DNA of 53,638 nucleotides from JBCBAP01 sp038532435 (GCA_038532435.1 JBCBAP010000020.1:1-53638), one strand, 5' to 3'. Positions 34,493 through 43,463 are shown, counted from the first letter of the stretch. The notes: generated by a model from the sequence alone, not told the origin. Made by a program: numbers and translations.

Positions 34493-36378
34493 TTCGGAAA
34501 GCCGATCGACTTCAGCACGGCGGTGATCTCGTCGAGGATCGCGGGATCGTCGATGGTCGCGGGCGCCTTGTAGTCCTGACCATCGGCAATCTTGGTCATC
34601 ACGCCACGCAGGATCTTGCCCGAGCGGGTCTTCGGCAGGCGGTCGACCACGCAGGCAAGCTTGAATGCCGCGACCGGACCGATCTCCTCACGCACTTTGC
34701 GGACCACCTCGCCCACAATCTCCTCATGGGGCCGGTTGACGCCCGCGTTGAGGCACAGAAAGCCGAGCGGCAACTGGCCCTTCAACTCATCTGCGACGCC
34801 CACGACCGCGCATTCGGCAACGTCCGGGTGGCCCGCCAGCACCTCTTCCATGGCGCCCGTGGACAGTCGATGTCCGGCAACGTTGATCACGTCGTCCGTG
34901 CGGGCCATGATGTAGAGGTAGCCATCCTCATCGAGCATCCCTGCATCGCCCGTCTCATAGTAGCCGGGAAAAGTGGTAAGGTAGCTCTTCAGAAACCGCT
35001 CTTCCGCATTCCACAGCGTCGGCAAGGTGCCTGGCGGCAGGGGCAGCTTCACCGCGACAGCGCCAAGCTCTCCGGCCGGAACGGGGTGACCGTCCTCGCC
35101 CAAGATCTGCACATCGTACCCCGGCATCGGCACCGAGGGTGATCCGAGCTTCACAGGCAAGGGTTCGATGCCGAGCGGGTTTGCCGCGATGGCAAAGCCC
35201 GTTTCGGTCTGCCACCAATGGTCGATGACCGGTACGCCAAGCTTCTCCTGCGCCCATACAATGGTGTCCGGATCGGCCCGCTCTCCAGCCAGAAAAAGGG
35301 ACTTGAGGCCGCTGATGTCGTAGCGGCCCACATGGGCACCTTCCGGGTCCTCCCGCTTGATGGCGCGGAACGCGGTAGGCGCGGTGAAAAGCACCTTAAC
35401 ATCATGCTCCGAGATTACCCGCCAGAACGTGCCCGGATCCGGCGTGCCGACCGGCTTGCCCTCGAAGATCACGGTGGTGCAGCCCGCGAAGAGCGGCGCG
35501 TAGCAGATGTAGCTGTGTCCGACGATCCAGCCCACGTCCGAGGCTGCCCAATAGACGTCGCCTGCGCCGACATCGTAGATGTTCCGCATTGTCCAGGTGA
35601 GCGCGACCACGTGCCCCGCGCTCGCCCGCACAACGCCCTTGGGCGCCCCGGTGGTGCCGGAAGTGTAAAGGATGTAGGCCGGATCGGAGCCCTTCACCGG
35701 CACGCAGTCCGCCGGTTCAGCCGCCGCAAGCTCGGAGGCCCAGTCGAAGTCCCGCCCGTCGACGAGCGTCGCCGGTTGTGCCTCACGCTGGTAGATGATC
35801 GTGAAGTCCGGCTTGTGCCCCGCAAGGTCGATCGCCCCGTCGAGGAGCGGCTTGTAGTCCACGATCCGCCCGGGTTCGATACCGCAACTCCCGGCGATCA
35901 CGGCCTTCGGCGCCGCATCATCGATGCGCACCGCAAGCTCCTTGGACGCAAAGCCGCCGAAGACGACCGAGTGCACCGCGCCGATCCGCACACACGCAAG
36001 CATCGCCACCACGGCCTCGGGCACCATCGGCATGTAGATGAGAACCCGGTCCCCCTTGCCAACACCCCGGGCTGCCAGAGCACCGGCAAGCCGCGCCGTC
36101 AGATCCTGCAGGTCCGCAAAGGTGATGGTGCGCTTCGACCCGGTGACGGGGCTGTCATGGATGATCGCGGGCTGATCACCGCGACCGGCCACGACATGAC
36201 GGTCGACAGCGTTGTAACAGGTGTTCAGCTCCGCATCCGGGAACCATTCATACAGCGGCGCCCGGCTGTCATCGAGGATCGTCTCGGGCGGTTTCACCCA
36301 GTCCACACCCTCGGCTGCCGCAGCCCAGAACCCAAGCGGGTTGGACTTCCACCCCTCGTACACGTCTTTGTAGCTCAA
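34489..36378 (-). CDS. prpE: Propionate--CoA ligase (PrpE-like)
   Basis: AMP-forming acyl-CoA synthetase activating propionate (possibly acetate) to its CoA ester. It shows the adenylation loop YTSGTTGAPKGVVRA, the segment SDVGWIVGHSYICYAPLFAG typical of PrpE, WWQTETG, and the catalytic lysine in RTRSGKILRGVM near the C terminus. I place the start at TTG 36378 (LSYKDVYEGWK, 629 residues). GGGGAG is well spaced there and the sequence begins where relatives begin; an in-frame GTG at 36417 adds 13 atypical residues. It forms one overlapping unit with the two signalling genes. Confidence 0.88.
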   Translation of the reverse strand: MSYKDVYEGWKSNPLGFWAAAAEGVDWVKPPETILDDSRAPLYEWFPDAELNTCYNAVDRHVVAGRGDQPAIIHDSPVTGSKRTITFADLQDLTARLAGALAARGVGKGDRVLIYMPMVPEAVVAMLACVRIGAVHSVVFGGFASKELAVRIDDAAPKAVIAGSCGIEPGRIVDYKPLLDGAIDLAGHKPDFTIIYQREAQPATLVDGRDFDWASELAAAEPADCVPVKGSDPAYILYTSGTTGAPKGVVRASAGHVVALTWTMRNIYDVGAGDVYWAASDVGWIVGHSYICYAPLFAGCTTVIFEGKPVGTPDPGTFWRVISEHDVKVLFTAPTAFRAIKREDPEGAHVGRYDISGLKSLFLAGERADPDTIVWAQEKLGVPVIDHWWQTETGFAIAANPLGIEPLPVKLGSPSVPMPGYDVQILGEDGHPVPAGELGAVAVKLPLPPGTLPTLWNAEERFLKSYLTTFPGYYETGDAGMLDEDGYLYIMARTDDVINVAGHRLSTGAMEEVLAGHPDVAECAVVGVADELKGQLPLGFLCLNAGVNRPHEEIVGEVVRKVREEIGPVAAFKLACVVDRLPKTRSGKILRGVMTKIADGQDYKAPATIDDPAILDEITAVLKSIGFPK

Positions 36379-36577
36379 AGCCCACGCTCCCCATCGACTT
36401 GCCGCACAGTTTTGCACGTTTCAACAAACCGTCAAAGCTTTGTCCAGCAATGCGAATGTCTTGGTGGTGGCTGCGTGCGGCTTTCCAGACCCGCAACCGG
36501 GGGAGCAGGGAACAACTGACCGACTTTGCAGGTGATCAATCGCCATGATCGGGTGGGCGTGCCGACGAATATAATGA

Positions 36578-36654
36578 TGGTCGGAGTGGCGAGATTCGAA
36601 CTCACGACCCCTGCCTCCCGAAGACAGTGCTCTACCAGGCTGAGCTACACTCCG
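36578..36654 (-). tRNA. tRNA-Pro (CGG)
   Basis: Complete cloverleaf: acceptor CGGAGTG/CACTCCG, discriminator A and encoded CCA. The anticodon stem CTGTC/GGCAG encloses loop TTCGGGA with anticodon CGG, and the T-arm has GTTCGAATC. It reads CCG proline codons, which are frequent in this GC-rich genome. Confidence 0.97.
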
Positions 36655-36777
36655 ACGGGACGCATGTACAGGAAGCGGGGCGGGAGATGCAAGGCGGTTT
36701 TGCGCCTTCCCCGTGCCCACGGTGCCCAACGTCACGCTCGTATCGTAAGTGCTTCATTCGGGGGGACTTGGGAGGTC

Positions 36778-36852
36778 TGGCTCCGGCGGCAGGATTCGAA
36801 CCTGCGACCAGCGGATTAACAGTCCGATGCTCTACCACTGAGCTACGCCGGA
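36778..36852 (-). tRNA. tRNA-Asn (GTT)
   Basis: Acceptor TCCGGCG/CGCCGGA, discriminator G, encoded CCA, D-arm AGCTCAGTGGTAGAGC. The anticodon loop CTGTTAA gives GTT and the T-loop is GTTCGAATC. Same strand as tRNA-Pro, 123 bases before it. Confidence 0.97.
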
Positions 36853-36878
36853 ATACCGTGCCTCTCGACAGTGCCGAG

Positions 36879-36907
36879 CGTCTAGCAAAGCGGCCCGACA
36901 GCGGCAA
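36879..36907 (-). promoter_or_regulatory. Predicted promoter of tRNA-Asn
   Basis: Minus-strand TTGCCG (36907-36902) and TAGACG (36884-36879) with a 17-base spacer, placing the start site roughly 20 bases before the tRNA 5' end. Confidence 0.5.
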
Positions 36908-36940
36908 GCGGAAAAGGTCCGGGCCGGGGCTTTTCTTCGA

Positions 36941-37735
36941 TCAGGTCCGGACGCCGCCGAACTCCGCGGTGATCTCGCCCGCGATGCGGCGGACATGCTG
37001 TCGGATATCCGGAAGCCGTTCGCGGGTCAGCCGTGTGTCAGGACCGGAGACGGAGACGGCGGCGACGGGCTGGCCGTTTTCCCCGATGATCGGGGCCGCA
37101 ACACAGCGCAAGCCGTCCGCATGTTCCTCATCGTCGAACGCCGTGCCGGTCTGCCTGATCTCGAGCAGCGCCTGGGTGAAGGCGCTCCGGTCTGTGATCG
37201 TAGCCTTCGCAATCTTGTCGAGCGGACCGGTGCCGAGGATCTGGTCCCGCCGTTCCGCCGAGAGAAACGCAAGGATCGCCTTGCCCGAGCCCGAGGCGTG
37301 CATGGGCACGCGCCCGCCGACCTGGGTGATCGCCCGCATGGTGAAGCGGCTCTCCACCTGATCAAGGCAGACGACATGTCCGGAGCTTTCCACGAACAGG
37401 TTCGCAGTCTCACCAGTCAAGTCAACCAGACGGCGCAGGTAGGGCTTGGCAAGTCCGATCAGATTGCGGGTGCGGGCGAAGGCGGAGCCGACGACAAACG
37501 CGCTCACGCCCACCTGCCAAAGCCCCGCTGCGGGATCGAAACGCAGGAACCGTTCCCCCTCCAGCGTGGTGAGAAGGCGGTGCGTGGTCGAAGGCGGCAA
37601 CTGCGCGCGGTCCGCAACTTCGGTCAGGGTCAGGCCGTTCTCGGACGCACCGATGAGCCGCAGCAGAGAAAGGGCCCGCACGACGGAGCGCACCTGCCCC
37701 GTTCGGTCCGTTTCGATGACATTGGGTCTGTTCAT
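36941..37735 (-). CDS. IclR-family transcriptional regulator
   Basis: 264-residue DNA-binding protein. A winged helix-turn-helix at about 15-75 (LTLTEVADRAQLPPSTTHRLLTTLE) is followed by the IclR effector domain (GRVPMHASGSGKAILAFL and the signature region with AFDDEEHADGLRCVAAPI). GGAGGAAAC precedes ATG 37735. It is divergent from the alpha/beta hydrolase gene with 133 bases between them, so it probably controls that gene and itself. Ligand unknown; IclR members near such hydrolases often sense aromatic or short-chain acids. Confidence 0.92.
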   Translation of the reverse strand: MNRPNVIETDRTGQVRSVVRALSLLRLIGASENGLTLTEVADRAQLPPSTTHRLLTTLEGERFLRFDPAAGLWQVGVSAFVVGSAFARTRNLIGLAKPYLRRLVDLTGETANLFVESSGHVVCLDQVESRFTMRAITQVGGRVPMHASGSGKAILAFLSAERRDQILGTGPLDKIAKATITDRSAFTQALLEIRQTGTAFDDEEHADGLRCVAAPIIGENGQPVAAVSVSGPDTRLTRERLPDIRQHVRRIAGEITAEFGGVRT

Positions 37736-37868
37736 GTTTCCTCCGGTCCAGTTTGGGAGTTAGCCCGCCGATTTCCTCTGACCAGTGACCGCGTCAGGCG
37801 ACCGCATCCCTTGCCAAGGCGGGGCAGGATGCAGGACAGTCCCGAAAGCCGCAGGAACGGGGGACGGA

Positions 37869-38702
37869 ATGAAGCCGGAGGAGACTGTCGAGGTCGATGG
37901 ACTGCACGTAACCCTGTCGGGTCCGGCGGACGGTCCGCCCATCCTGTTCCTGCATGCTGTCGGCACGGATCACCGCGTCTGGGACGGGGTGAAACCGACC
38001 CTGCCTGCGGGGATGCGGACAGTCGCGATGGATCTGCGCGGGCACGGGCAGAGCACTCCCCTGATGCCGGACAGGTCCATGGCGGACCTGGTTGCGGACG
38101 CGGCGCGGGTTCTGCACGCGCTGCGGATTGAACAGGCGATGGTGGTGGGAGTGTCACTCGGCGGGATGATCGCACAAGGCCTCGCAGCCGAGCGTCCAGA
38201 GCTTGTGCGGGCGCTGGTCCTGATTGCGACCGGTGCAAAGATCGGAACGCCGCAGATATGGCAGGAGCGGGTGGAGGCGATCCGGGCCGGTGGGCTCGAC
38301 GCGCAGGCCGACACGATCCTCGCGCGATGGTTCTCCGCGCCGTTTCGGCAGGCTGAACCGGAGATCGTCGCGTCATGGCGGGAGCGGTTTGTGTCCGTCG
38401 ATCAGGCCAGCTACTGTCAGGCGTGTCTCGCGATCGGGGAGACCGACCTTTTCGACAGTACGGCACGTCTGCGCATCCCGACGCTCGGGATTTCGGGAAC
38501 CGCTGATCCTTCGACCCCGCCGGATCTGGTGCGAGAGACCGTGGACCTCATCCCGGGCAGCCAGTTCGCGCTGATCCGCGGGTGCGGGCACCTTCCCCCG
38601 ATCGAATGCCCGGAGGTGGTGGCGACCGCAATCTCCGAATTCATTGCCGACACCGGGCACCTTCTGCCGCCCGGGCCCACACCGCCGCCCCGCCTCGTTT
38701 AG
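37869..38702 (+). CDS. Alpha/beta hydrolase, 3-oxoadipate enol-lactonase-like
   Basis: 277-residue cytoplasmic hydrolase. The fold features are FLHAVGTDHRVWDG (oxyanion region), the nucleophile elbow GVSLGG (Ser96), the likely acid Asp213 in SGTADPSTPP and the catalytic His241 in GCGHLPP. Length and spacing resemble PcaD of the beta-ketoadipate pathway, but no other pca gene is present, so the substrate is open. Start ATG 37869 follows GGGGGACGGA; an in-frame upstream start at 37785 is rejected. The next gene begins 12 bases downstream. Confidence 0.82.
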   Translation: MKPEETVEVDGLHVTLSGPADGPPILFLHAVGTDHRVWDGVKPTLPAGMRTVAMDLRGHGQSTPLMPDRSMADLVADAARVLHALRIEQAMVVGVSLGGMIAQGLAAERPELVRALVLIATGAKIGTPQIWQERVEAIRAGGLDAQADTILARWFSAPFRQAEPEIVASWRERFVSVDQASYCQACLAIGETDLFDSTARLRIPTLGISGTADPSTPPDLVRETVDLIPGSQFALIRGCGHLPPIECPEVVATAISEFIADTGHLLPPGPTPPPRLV

Positions 38703-38713
38703 GAGATCCCGTC

Positions 38714-39154
38714 GTGCACAGTGCAAAAGAGCTGATCGACCATCTGGACCTGCTGCCCCATCCTGAGGGAGGCTGGTATCGGGAGACCTGGCGCGCGGAG
38801 GCTGAAGAGGGAAAGCGGGCAAGCGGCACCGCGATCTACTTTCTGCTGGAGGCAGACCAGCACTCCCACTGGCACCGGGTCGACGCGACGGAGATCTGGC
38901 ACTGGTACGCGGGGGCGCCGCTGGTCCTGAGCCTCAGCCCGAACGGTCACGATGCGGAGGCGCGGATGCTCGGCCCGCACTTCGCGCAAGGGCAGACACC
39001 GCAGGTGATCGTGCCCGCGGGTCACTGGCAGTCTGCCGCATCCCTCGGTGCCTACACCCTCGTGGGCTGCACCGTGAGCCCAGGCTTTCAGTTTGACGGG
39101 TTCGAGCTTGCACCCGAGGACTGGCGCCCCCTGCCCCGGAATGGCGGGCTTTAA
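38714..39154 (+). CDS. DUF985-type cupin protein
   Basis: 146-residue cupin of unknown function. It has the family opening HLDLLPHPEGGWYRETWR and the barrel segments SHWHRVDATEIWHWYAG, QVIVPAGHWQSA and YTLVGCTVSPGFQFDGFELA. Start is GTG 38714 with AGGAG nine bases upstream, a site that decides the start, because the frame is open far into the hydrolase gene. It is probably co-transcribed with that hydrolase. Confidence 0.85.
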   Translation: MHSAKELIDHLDLLPHPEGGWYRETWRAEAEEGKRASGTAIYFLLEADQHSHWHRVDATEIWHWYAGAPLVLSLSPNGHDAEARMLGPHFAQGQTPQVIVPAGHWQSAASLGAYTLVGCTVSPGFQFDGFELAPEDWRPLPRNGGL

Positions 39155-39217
39155 CCGGTTCACCCCACTCACGTTCTGCACTAGTAAGGCGCGACGTTTC
39201 GCTGGACAGGACCGAAC

Positions 39218-39829
39218 ATGCCCGACGCAGATTTGCCCCAGATCTACCTCATCACGCCGGACCGGTTCGAACCGTCCTCCTTTGGGGATCGTCTGGCGGG
39301 CGTGCTCGACGGACGGGAGGTCGGTTGCGTTCGGATGACCACCGGCGGGCTCGACACGGACACGGTGATGCGGATGGCAGATCACCTGCGCGGTATATGC
39401 CATGGGCGGGATGTTGCGCTGGTGCTGGAGGCACACACCGCGCTGGTGCCGCAACTCGGCCTCGACGGCGTGCATCTGCCCCCGGGGGATGCGGTGCGCG
39501 ATGCGCGAAAACAACTGGGCAAGGACAGCATCGTTGGGGCCGGCTGCGGAACCTCCCGCCACGCGGGGATGACCGCGGGCGAGGCCGGGGCCGACTATGT
39601 GAGCTTCGGCCCCATGAGCATCGATCCCCGGCTCGGAAAGGATCCCGCGGATGTGGATCTGATCCGCTGGTGGTCGGAGATGATCGAGGTGCCGAGCGTC
39701 GCCGAAGGCGGGCTCGGTCCCACGCTCATCGACGCGCTGACGCCGGTCGCCGATTTCCTCGCCTTTGGGGAGGAGATCTGGAGCACCGACGACCCGTTGT
39801 GGGAGCTTAACCGGCTTCTGGCACCCTGA
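39218..39829 (+). CDS. ThiE/TenI-like protein
   Basis: 203-residue TIM-barrel protein resembling thiamine phosphate synthase: IYLITPDRF at the N terminus, LGLDGVHLPPGD, GAGCGTSRHAGMTAGEAGADYVSFGP and VPSVAEGGLG. The normal pyrimidine/phosphate-binding QLR-K segment after strand 2 reads CVRMTTGG, and the phosphate loop near the end is unusual (DFLAFGEEIW). It may be a divergent paralogue with another ligand. No other thi gene is nearby. Its 3' end overlaps the opposing acyltransferase gene by 23 bases. Confidence 0.72.
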   Translation: MPDADLPQIYLITPDRFEPSSFGDRLAGVLDGREVGCVRMTTGGLDTDTVMRMADHLRGICHGRDVALVLEAHTALVPQLGLDGVHLPPGDAVRDARKQLGKDSIVGAGCGTSRHAGMTAGEAGADYVSFGPMSIDPRLGKDPADVDLIRWWSEMIEVPSVAEGGLGPTLIDALTPVADFLAFGEEIWSTDDPLWELNRLLAP

Positions 39830-40622
39830 TTCCGGCGTCCACAAGTCCCCCGGCAACGGCAACGAAGGATCGCTGGGCCAGCGTCTTGCGGTGATCAACG
39901 TCCCGTGCCGGGATGGGCTCCGCGAACCGCACTTCAACACGAGAGCCTGCGGCAAGGGTCAGCACCTGCCACATGGAGCTCAGCAGCCCCATGTCCCCCC
40001 ACCAGCCGAAGAATGCCTCCGGCAAACCCTGCCGCGGCAGGTAGGCAAGCGTGACCGGCTGAACCTCCACGGTCTCCCGCAGATCTTCGGACATGAAGAC
40101 CGCGAAGAGCGAGGATTTGAAGGGCAGCACCCGACGCCCGTCGGTGCTCGTTCCCTCAGGAAAGAAGCAGAGGAGCGCCCCGTCATCCACCCGGCGCTTC
40201 ATCTCGATCTGCTGACGCTTCGCCTCGGTCGCCTTGCGTTCGATAAACATCGTACCGACCATCGCGGCGAGCATACCGATGGCGGGCCAGCCGCGCACCT
40301 CGGCCTTGGAAACGAAGGTGACGGGAGCCGCAGCCCGCATGGTCAAGATGTCCATCCAGCTCACATGATTGGCCACGACAGCACCCGCGGCGCGCGGCGT
40401 GCCCACGGTTGTCAGGCGAACGCCCAGGCAGGTGAGCACCGCGCGGGCCCAGATCCCCACCAGGCGCTCCCGCGCACCGACGCCGAACCCTTTCAGCAGC
40501 AGGTAGGGGATGGTCAGGACAATAGTGACCAGCACGATGAGGACGATCCGGACGACCGCAATCAGCGGTGCGAGCAGACCGGGCCGCGGCATCTCCGGTT
40601 CGGGTGCGTCGTCCCAGGTCAT
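39807..40622 (-). CDS. Lysophospholipid acyltransferase, PlsC family (OlsA-like)
   Basis: 271-residue membrane-associated acyltransferase. After an N-terminal hydrophobic helix (about 20-45) it has the catalytic NHVSWMD (His86, Asp91), VSKAEVRGWP, the acceptor-site FFPEGTSTDGRRVLPFKSSLF and the later VTLAYLPRQ. Coupling to olsB (TGATG overlap) points to the second step of ornithine lipid synthesis, O-acylation of lyso-ornithine lipid; PlsC-type activity on lysophosphatidate is possible too. Confidence 0.87.
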   Translation of the reverse strand: MTWDDAPEPEMPRPGLLAPLIAVVRIVLIVLVTIVLTIPYLLLKGFGVGARERLVGIWARAVLTCLGVRLTTVGTPRAAGAVVANHVSWMDILTMRAAAPVTFVSKAEVRGWPAIGMLAAMVGTMFIERKATEAKRQQIEMKRRVDDGALLCFFPEGTSTDGRRVLPFKSSLFAVFMSEDLRETVEVQPVTLAYLPRQGLPEAFFGWWGDMGLLSSMWQVLTLAAGSRVEVRFAEPIPARDVDHRKTLAQRSFVAVAGGLVDAGIRVPEAG

Positions 40623-41416
40623 CAGACGCGGACCTCGCCGAGGGCACCGCGCGAATACATGTCCCTGTACTTCGCGGCCATACGGGCAGTGTCCATCAGC
40701 AGGCAGACATCTATGGTGTTGAACTCATGATCGATGAACGCTCCCTCGCCGACGAAGCCGCCGAGCCGCAAGTAACCCTTGATCAACGGTGGCATGCGCT
40801 TCATCGCCTCCCGCCGATCGATCCGATCGGGCGCCATCCGGTCCATTTCCGCCCGATGCTCGGGCCAGGCGCTGACCCGCAGGTCCGCCGGGGCGAGGTG
40901 GTTGTGGTGGAGGTAGGAGAGCGGTTCAGCAATCCCTTCGGGATCCGTGCCCGGAAAGCTCGCGGTGCCAAACATCACTTCGACGTTGTTGCGGGTGACA
41001 TAGTTGCCCAGTCCGGACCAGAGGAGGTGCATGGCAAGCCCGCCCCGATAGTCCGGGTGCACGCACGACCGGCCAAGCTCCACGGTCTCCCGCTCCAGTT
41101 CCATCAGATGGCTCAGGTCGTATTCGTTTGCGCCGTAGAAACCGATACCGGTCTTCGCCGTCGATCCGCGCATCAGGCGATAGACGCCGACCACCGCGTT
41201 CATCGGATCCTGCGCTGCACGATCCCTGTCGATGAGCAGCAGATGGTCGAAATGGGGATCAAACCGGTCGCGCTCCAGCTCAAGGGCCGCGTCGGCGGGG
41301 GACACGCTGGCCCCCATCTCCTCAACGAACACCCGATAGCGCAGACGCTGGGCCGCGCGGATGTCCGCGTCGCTGTCCGCGAGCCGCACCTCGAAGCTTG
41401 GCCCTGTCGATTTCAT
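40622..41416 (-). CDS. olsB: L-ornithine N-alpha-acyltransferase OlsB
   Basis: First step of ornithine lipid synthesis: transfers a 3-hydroxyacyl chain from acyl carrier protein to ornithine. The 264-residue GNAT-fold protein has LRYRVFVEEMGA, the acidic RDRFDPHFDHLLLID, VGVYRLM, ELGRSCVHPDYRGGLAMHLLW and YLRLGGFVGEGAFIDHEFNTIDVCLLMD, all typical of OlsB. With the acyltransferase gene it would form a complete olsBA pair. Ornithine lipids replace phospholipids under phosphate limitation in this group; no Pho box was identified. Confidence 0.92.
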   Translation of the reverse strand: MKSTGPSFEVRLADSDADIRAAQRLRYRVFVEEMGASVSPADAALELERDRFDPHFDHLLLIDRDRAAQDPMNAVVGVYRLMRGSTAKTGIGFYGANEYDLSHLMELERETVELGRSCVHPDYRGGLAMHLLWSGLGNYVTRNNVEVMFGTASFPGTDPEGIAEPLSYLHHNHLAPADLRVSAWPEHRAEMDRMAPDRIDRREAMKRMPPLIKGYLRLGGFVGEGAFIDHEFNTIDVCLLMDTARMAAKYRDMYSRGALGEVRV

Positions 41417-41494
41417 GTGGTTTCCGTACCCCTGATCTGAGATGCGGCGGCACCCTAGGGGCGGGACGGCGAAAGTGCAATGGGATCCGGGGGA

Positions 41495-43414
41495 TCAGAA
41501 GAAGAGGGAGCCGGCGATGCCGACCTCCGTGATCGCATCGCTCTCCTCCGTGAAGAGGCCCTCCGCGCTCAGGCGGATGTCCCACGTCTGCGCCCCGCCG
41601 AGCCGCAGTTCACCGCCCACCCGGTAGCGGAGCGTGTCAGGGTCGGCGAACGGGACATCGAGCGCGGCGCCGAAGGAGAATTTTGCACTCTCCGAAAGCC
41701 GGCCCACGACCCTTAAGGCGGGTCCGGCGTGACCCCGGATCGTGACGTCATCCGTCGAGGTCAGCCGCGCCTCCACCATCGCCGCACCAGCAAGGGTCTG
41801 TTCCGCCGTGACCCGGCTTGCGCCGAGTCCACCCTCAACGAAACCAATGAGGCAGTCGTCACAGGCGAGATCCCGATCCTCCGCACCGACCCTGAAGCGC
41901 CAGGCGCGCGCAGCATCGTAGGGCAGGCCTGAAGGCGACACGTTCAGCGTGGTGATCCGGATCAGATCCGCCCGCCGCAGCGAAAGGACATCGTCCCGGT
42001 AGAGCAGCGAAACATCGGCGAGCGCGAGTTCCGAGAACGGCAGCGCCCCAGCGTCGAGCGACAGGAAGTCCGAATGCACTGGCCGCAACCGCAGCTCCAC
42101 CCCAGCGCCGAGCGCGCTGTTGTAGACTGGGCGGACCTGCGCAAGCGCGCTGCGGTGTCCCTCGTGAGGAGGAGAGCCCGCATCCTCCAGCCCAACAAAC
42201 GCCTGTCCCGGCGGACGTTGCAATCGCATCTCGAGCAAAAGCCGGTTGAGACCAGCGACCGCGGCCGCCTCTTCGCTCTCCCGCGAGGCACGGCGGCGGG
42301 CGAAAGAGGTGTAGTAGAGGCCGGTTTCGATGACATGGTCCTGTCCTGTCGGATCCAGCGCCGCGATCGCATCGCGTGCGCCCGTCAGGTCGCCGTCCAG
42401 CCCCGCCTTGATGGCGGTGTCGAGCGCGTCCCGCTCCGCGCTTTCAAGGGCATCGTAGCGTACCCTGAAGCGGTTCTGCCGGGACCTGATCCACCGCACG
42501 TCCTTCACGGCGGCGCGTCCGTCAGGCTGCCGAAGCTGCACCAGTTCCTCGAACACGTCCGAGGGGGCGGACCAGATCTTGCCATCCGGCAGAAGCGGCG
42601 CGTCCAGCACCAGCGACAGAAGCTCCGCAAATTCGTAGGCGCAGTTCTTCGTGAGGAAATAGTACGTCGTTTGTGCCTCACGCAGCTCCCACGCATGGTC
42701 CACCAGCAGGCGTACCTGCCGCGGATTCAGGTCGAGCTGGTACTCCCAGAGGTCCCGCATCTGGTTTTCGGCATAGTCGTGGCGGTGTTGGATATAGTCG
42801 ATATGGCTGTAGCTCGACACGTATCCGCCGGTGAGACCGCGCACCATGTAGAGCACCATATTCTCGTTCTCCGGCACGACTGCACCGAAATTCAGGCTGC
42901 GATCGAACAACCCCTCGGACAGCGGATCGAACCCGTCGCCCTCGTTGAACTTGAGAAGGATGTGCCCGAAGAAGGATGCGGGGTTGCTCAAATCGCCGGA
43001 GGCGAGAATGAGGCTTGCCCCCCTGATCCGACCGCCGGATTGCCAGGCATCGAGCTCCGTGCAGTCCGGGCTTGGCGGCGGCGTCCAGCCAAGTGCCTCG
43101 GACAGATAGGCAATCCGCGCGGGATAGCGGCAAAGGGCATGATCCTCGGCGTCCTCGACCGGCGCAAACGCACCACGCAGGGTCGCCTCAAGCTCCCGCC
43201 CCGGATCCCGGTGCCCCTCATCATCGATGAAGAAGGGACCGGGCAGGATCTCTGACGTCTCCCCCTTGTAGTGCAGGAGCCGCAGCCACATCGGCGCTGC
43301 CTGAAGGCGAAGGTCGCCCGCGCGGTCCAGCACATCCGCTAGCGTCGCCGGGGTCGCAAGGGCGGGTCCGAGCGAGCACAGAAGTCCGAACAGCGCCGCC
43401 GCAAGCGTCCGCAT
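41495..43414 (-). CDS. DUF4105 (Lnb-like) periplasmic protein with probable beta-barrel C terminus
   Basis: 639-residue exported protein; signal peptide MRTLAAALFGLLCSLGPALA. The N-terminal half is a DUF4105/Lnb-like domain with conserved NPASFFGHILLKF (His, about residue 150) and TKNCAYEFAELL (Cys, about 257), the presumed catalytic pair. The C-terminal half alternates short beta-like segments and ends in VGIAGSLFF, an aromatic terminus as in outer-membrane barrels. Function unknown; Lnb relatives act on lipoprotein acyl chains, which cannot be assumed here. I use ATG 43414; GTG 43420 is in frame. No strong Shine-Dalgarno is visible. Confidence 0.82.
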   Translation of the reverse strand: MRTLAAALFGLLCSLGPALATPATLADVLDRAGDLRLQAAPMWLRLLHYKGETSEILPGPFFIDDEGHRDPGRELEATLRGAFAPVEDAEDHALCRYPARIAYLSEALGWTPPPSPDCTELDAWQSGGRIRGASLILASGDLSNPASFFGHILLKFNEGDGFDPLSEGLFDRSLNFGAVVPENENMVLYMVRGLTGGYVSSYSHIDYIQHRHDYAENQMRDLWEYQLDLNPRQVRLLVDHAWELREAQTTYYFLTKNCAYEFAELLSLVLDAPLLPDGKIWSAPSDVFEELVQLRQPDGRAAVKDVRWIRSRQNRFRVRYDALESAERDALDTAIKAGLDGDLTGARDAIAALDPTGQDHVIETGLYYTSFARRRASRESEEAAAVAGLNRLLLEMRLQRPPGQAFVGLEDAGSPPHEGHRSALAQVRPVYNSALGAGVELRLRPVHSDFLSLDAGALPFSELALADVSLLYRDDVLSLRRADLIRITTLNVSPSGLPYDAARAWRFRVGAEDRDLACDDCLIGFVEGGLGASRVTAEQTLAGAAMVEARLTSTDDVTIRGHAGPALRVVGRLSESAKFSFGAALDVPFADPDTLRYRVGGELRLGGAQTWDIRLSAEGLFTEESDAITEVGIAGSLFF

Positions 43415-43432
43415 CAACACACCATGATGTCT

Positions 43433-43463
43433 GGAAAAGGTCGGGCGGCGGGTTGCGCCGCCC
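43433..43463 (-). terminator. Terminator or attenuator between DUF3015-like and DUF4105 genes
   Basis: On the minus strand a perfect 8-bp stem (GGGCGGCG/CGCCGCCC) with a five-base loop is followed by GACCTTTTCC. It sits between the stop of the small exported protein and the start of the DUF4105 gene, so read-through could set the ratio of the two. Confidence 0.7.

Noticed and set aside
36691..36708. Hairpin AAGGCG/CGCCTT between the two tRNA genes as a terminator
   Set aside because: Only six base pairs and no T-tract on the minus strand.
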